Of a DNA stretch of 64,000 nucleotides, positions 60,920-64,000 are shown piece by piece. Position numbers and translations under genes: made by a program. The notes under the pieces are model-generated. The model was not told the DNA's origin. It saw nothing but the letters and a program-made list of their open reading frames with translations, and made no database searches. The number at the start of each line of letters is the position of its first letter. The first letter of the stretch is position 1. Source of the stretch: Vulcanisaeta thermophila (GTDB taxonomy: Archaea; Thermoproteota; Thermoprotei; Thermoproteales; Thermocladiaceae); NCBI RefSeq assembly GCF_001748385.1, contig NZ_BCLI01000004.1, positions 62,001 through 126,000 on the forward strand. Reading direction: 5' to 3'.

Positions 60920-62344
60920 TTATTGGGGCTTAACCACGTAGTAAAGCTCATTCCTCACCTCATAACCAAACTTATTAAGTACGCCCCAGGCAGCCAGTAC
61001 CCCAGTGGCTGCCGCTACGTTTATGCCCCTCGATAGGCCAGCGCCATCGCCTGCGGCGAATATCCCATCCACTGTTGTTTCCATGAGCCTATTAACCACG
61101 GCCCTCATACTATAGTACTTAATCTCCGGCGCGTAGAGTAGTGTATACTTGGATGCCAATCCAGGTATTACGTTATCCACCTTGTGAATAAACTCCAGTA
61201 GGTCGTCGAGGACCCTGTGGGGTAGCGCCATGCCTATGTCACCTGGGGTTACGTTCTTGAGCGTGGGCTCCACAATACTCCTCCTAATCCTATCCCAGGT
61301 GCTCCTCCTACCATCCTCTAAATCACCCAACCTCTGAATAATGGGCCTGCCACCACCGAGCTTCGTGGCCAGCCTGGCAATGGACTTTCCATACTCAATG
61401 GTGTCCTCCAGGGGGTCCGTGAGCCTTATTGAAGCCAGGATTGCGAAGTTGGTATTTGGACTGGCCTTGTTTGTGTATGTTTCGCCGTTAACCCCCACGG
61501 TTCCGTCCTCATATCTCTCTAGGACCACGAAGCCCCCTGGGTTTGTGCAGAATGTCCTTACCTTGTCATCGTGGGATTTGGTGTACATGATGATCTTCGG
61601 GTCCATGTAGAGGTTGGTTACTGGGTCCATAACGTACTTGGGAACCTCAACCCTAACACCCACGTCCAGTGGGTTGGGCACGAGCTCAATACCGAGCCTC
61701 CTGGCCTCATCCCTAAACCACTCGGCCCCAGCCCTGCCGGGGGCTATAACCACAGTCTTAGCCTCAATGACGCCCCTCCTACCCCTTAGGACGAATACGT
61801 TACCCTCCCTATCGATCCTATCCACTGGGAACCCCGTGATTATGTCCACGCCAGAGGTCTCCAGGTAATTCGTCAACCTGTCAATAACCAGGACCGACCC
61901 GTCAGTCCCCATGTGCCTCTGCCTAATGGGTATTAATTGGGCACCAACCCTCGCAAGGGTCCTTTGGTACTCCTCAAACCCTGGCCCCTTGGGTTCGAAA
62001 ACCCTGTCCCTTGGGGCTCCGAAGGATAGGAAGACCTTGTCAATGTACTCAATGAGCTTCATTGCGGAGTCCCAACTACCCAGTAATTCATGAAGGTCAC
62101 CACCCACGTCCGGCCTTAGGTTAATGAGTCCGTCACTGAAGGTTCCGGCGCCTCCAATACCGTGGGTTATGTGGCATGGCACGCATACGCACCTCCCAAC
62201 CTTACTAAGTGGGCAGTGTCTTTGGCGAACTTTATAGCCCTTGTCTATCAGCGCCACCCTTAGGTTTGAGGTGTTAGTGACTAGTTCGTACGCTGTGAAT
62301 AGGCCCGCGGGGCCAGCGCCTATTATTGCCACGTCGTAGGTCAT
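60920..62344 (-). CDS. FAD-dependent dehydrogenase (COG2509-like)
   Basis: 474 aa flavoprotein. VAIIGAGPAGLFTAYELV is the FAD dinucleotide fold, GIGGAGTFSDGLINLR the conserved post-FAD block, and GIFAAGDGAGLSRGINVAAA the C-terminal FAD site. CPLSKVGRCVCVPC may be redox-active or metal-binding. The COG2509 reaction is unknown. The start overlaps the purA stop by 4 nt, so the two are one operon. Confidence 0.85.
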   Translation of the reverse strand: MTYDVAIIGAGPAGLFTAYELVTNTSNLRVALIDKGYKVRQRHCPLSKVGRCVCVPCHITHGIGGAGTFSDGLINLRPDVGGDLHELLGSWDSAMKLIEYIDKVFLSFGAPRDRVFEPKGPGFEEYQRTLARVGAQLIPIRQRHMGTDGSVLVIDRLTNYLETSGVDIITGFPVDRIDREGNVFVLRGRRGVIEAKTVVIAPGRAGAEWFRDEARRLGIELVPNPLDVGVRVEVPKYVMDPVTNLYMDPKIIMYTKSHDDKVRTFCTNPGGFVVLERYEDGTVGVNGETYTNKASPNTNFAILASIRLTDPLEDTIEYGKSIARLATKLGGGRPIIQRLGDLEDGRRSTWDRIRRSIVEPTLKNVTPGDIGMALPHRVLDDLLEFIHKVDNVIPGLASKYTLLYAPEIKYYSMRAVVNRLMETTVDGIFAAGDGAGLSRGINVAAATGVLAAWGVLNKFGYEVRNELYYVVKPQ

Positions 62345-63357
62345 GGGCCCATCACCTCCCTCCTCATGTCCACCATGTCCAGGGAATCCTCACCAGTGCC
62401 TATGAGGGTCACGGGGACCTTCAACGCCTCACTCAATTCCTCAACCCACCTCCTAGCCTCGGGTGGTAAATCAACCCACCTCCTCTTACCCCTGGCCCCT
62501 GGAAACAGGGCATCGAGTTTCGTAATGGCTATCTGCGTGGGCCTATTGAGCATCACAGCCCTCCTGGCCAGGTCTAGGTTGAACGGCGCGGCCCTCCTGG
62601 GCCTCCCGGTCACGGTCCCCCTCTCAACCCAACCCCTGGCCACAACCTCCTCAGGACTTAACTCACCAGGTAATTCACCAGCACCGACCCTGGTCACGTA
62701 GGACTTGAACACGAGGATTATATCATCAACACGCCTAGGGCTAACACCCACCTCACTAAGGATCCCGGCAGCCGTGGTGTCGCGGCTAGTGACGTACGGG
62801 TACGTGCCATGGTACAGGCTCAGGAAGGTCCCCTGGGTACCCTCAACAACCACCAAACCTCCCCTATCAAGCTCCTCATTGACGGCCAGGGGTACGTCAG
62901 TTATTAAGCCACGAAGCTCCTGAAAATCCCTAGCGAGCCTGAGCCTCCTCATGACCCTGTCCATGGTAGCCGCGCCCACGCCCTGCCCCGTGGAGCCTAT
63001 GGTCCTCATCAGGTACTCATCACTACGTTCCCTCTCCACGTGGGCGTCCTCAATGACTCCCGTTCTCTCATCAACCCAAACCCTACCCCTGGAATTGGTC
63101 TCTTCAACCTCCCTAAGAAATACATCGATCTTGAGCAGGGCGCCGGGGGCAATCATTAACTTGGTACTTTGGTTTACGAAGCATGAGGGTATGATCCTGA
63201 CCTTCCAGGTCCTGCCGTTGTAGGTAACGGTATGCCCAGCGTTTATGGAGCCCGTCCTAACGCAAATACTGGGTTTATCACTAAGCCCTAGGTATGAAAC
63301 CACCTTCCCCTTACCCTCATCACCAAACTGACCACCAACAACAAGGGTTAACGGCAC
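62341..63357 (-). CDS. purA: Adenylosuccinate synthetase
   Basis: 338 aa, the short archaeal form, converting IMP to adenylosuccinate with GTP and aspartate. VVGGQFGDEGKGKVVSYLG is the GTP loop, GSINAGHTV carries the catalytic His, and TGQGVGAATMDRVMRR and GTQGTFLSLYHGTYPYVTS are conserved. Start GTG 63357 is about 29 nt after a TATA-like TTTATAAG. Confidence 0.95.
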   Translation of the reverse strand: MPLTLVVGGQFGDEGKGKVVSYLGLSDKPSICVRTGSINAGHTVTYNGRTWKVRIIPSCFVNQSTKLMIAPGALLKIDVFLREVEETNSRGRVWVDERTGVIEDAHVERERSDEYLMRTIGSTGQGVGAATMDRVMRRLRLARDFQELRGLITDVPLAVNEELDRGGLVVVEGTQGTFLSLYHGTYPYVTSRDTTAAGILSEVGVSPRRVDDIILVFKSYVTRVGAGELPGELSPEEVVARGWVERGTVTGRPRRAAPFNLDLARRAVMLNRPTQIAITKLDALFPGARGKRRWVDLPPEARRWVEELSEALKVPVTLIGTGEDSLDMVDMRREVMGP

Positions 63358-63381
63358 TTTTTAATCACTAAGACTCACCCA

Positions 63382-63390
63382 CTTATAAAC
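63382..63390 (-). promoter_or_regulatory. TATA-like box for purA
   Basis: Minus-strand GTTTATAAG at 63382-63390 is centred about 29 nt before GTG 63357. Confidence 0.5.
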
Positions 63391-63525
63391 ATTATTATTA
63401 ATCAATAATAATCATACATGTGGAATCCACGAAGCAACCAATGGGTGGGTGCCCATTGAATAACCAGTAATTGAATGATTAATTACCCATCAATGCTTAA
63501 TAAGCACCTCACCCTAACCATCTGG

Positions 63526-64000
63526 ATGCTCACTTATGGAGAGTTATACGTGATCGCTGTTCTACTACTATCCACAGTACTACTGCTTACCAGGGTTGTT
63601 CGGTACGACGTGGTTGGTCTACTAACAATGATCCTGCTGGTAATTGGCGGTATAGTCCCCGTGACAAGGGCCCTTGACTACTTCGGCTCCACGGTGGTCA
63701 TAGTCCTCATTAGCATAATGATTATAAGTAGAACGCTGGAGGAATCGGGCTTCCTGGACAAGCTAGCCGATGCCATGATCAGGGCATTGGGGAGTGAGGT
63801 TTTGATAGTGATCCTGACGCTCCTGCTGGTGGCCCTGGTCTCTGGCTTCATGAGTGATGTGGCCCTGGTCGCCATATTCATACCCTTCATGTACGCCCTA
63901 TCCAAGTCCTTCAATAAGAAGCTCTCCAAGTACTTAATACCGCTCTCCTACTCCGCAATAATCGGTGGTAGGTACACCATAATAGGCACCAGCACAAACC
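63526..64000 (+). CDS. SLC13/arsenite-permease-like transporter (partial)
   Basis: The first 158 codons run off the right edge. About four to five TMs and the re-entrant loop text ALVSGFMSDVALVAIFIPF, then SAIIGGRYTIIGTSTN, match the ion-transporter (DASS/ArsB) superfamily. ATG 63526 is about 27 nt after a TATA-like CTTAATAAG, suggesting a leaderless start; the downstream GTG 63550 is less likely. Substrate unknown. Confidence 0.75.
   Translation, partial: MLTYGELYVIAVLLLSTVLLLTRVVRYDVVGLLTMILLVIGGIVPVTRALDYFGSTVVIVLISIMIISRTLEESGFLDKLADAMIRALGSEVLIVILTLLLVALVSGFMSDVALVAIFIPFMYALSKSFNKKLSKYLIPLSYSAIIGGRYTIIGTSTN

Noticed and set aside
62341-63357. Truncated purA
   Set aside because: At 338 aa it is shorter than bacterial PurA, but archaeal enzymes are normally this length.

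Overview
The window reads as chromosomal DNA of a hyperthermophilic crenarchaeon, most likely a member of the Thermoproteales (Vulcanisaeta/Caldivirga-like; genus is inference). Support comes from archaeal information-processing genes (two-gene PheRS, topoisomerase VI B, ribosomal protein S6e, Kae1, DtdA, Cren7), a protein matching ThermoDBP (the Thermoproteales replacement for canonical SSB), a tRNA-Arg with a short intron at a non-canonical position, TATA-like boxes about 25-30 nt before starts (leaderless transcripts), and frequent GTG/TTG starts. No CRISPR array, IS element, integrase or rRNA was seen.

Layout. 1-9 kb: tail of an unknown gene, an RmlD-like reductase, pheS, a presenilin-type intramembrane protease, unknown genes, and a pheT-dtdA-DUF429 operon. 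9-15 kb: PEBP-like protein, ThermoDBP-like SSB, an HTH-phosphoribosyltransferase regulator, a glycosyltransferase, family-4 uracil-DNA glycosylase, Cren7, S6e and ExoIII, i.e. a DNA repair/chromatin neighbourhood. 15-21.6 kb: a membrane cluster around a MoxR ATPase and a DUF58 protein, then a CruF-like carotenoid gene. 22-24 kb: tRNA-Arg(CCG) and kae1. 24-35 kb: a broken MFS transporter, a UbiA prenyltransferase, a ferredoxin and a respiratory nitrate reductase operon in the order narK-narI-narG-narH-narJ. 35-45 kb: trpB2, a cysteine-free 4-hydroxybutyryl-CoA dehydratase-like protein with an acyl-CoA dehydrogenase, a degenerate amidohydrolase, an APC permease, and a DUF4213/DUF364 gene split by frame. 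45-56 kb: DUF72, a riboflavin-pathway reductase, dephospho-CoA kinase, top6B, an MmgE/PrpD protein, queC, an aminotransferase and a PAPS-reductase/ferredoxin fusion. 56-64 kb: citramalate synthase, aspartate kinase and aspartate-semialdehyde dehydrogenase (Ile/Thr/Met supply), a flavoprotein, purA and the start of an SLC13-type permease.

Themes. The nitrate operon, UbiA and ferredoxin together suggest quinone-linked nitrate respiration. The 56-60.5 kb block feeds branched-chain and aspartate-family amino acids. QueC points to archaeosine tRNA modification; DtdA beside PheT is translation quality control.

Three coding regions (MFS, DUF4213/DUF364, aspartate kinase) appear interrupted by single-base frame changes at or near homopolymer runs. 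These may be real, but indel errors in the source sequence must be excluded first. The most novel-looking items are a repeated hairpin element in two intergenic regions (about 323-366 and 37958-38000), the MoxR/DUF58 membrane cluster, and the degenerate-enzyme pair at 38-42 kb.
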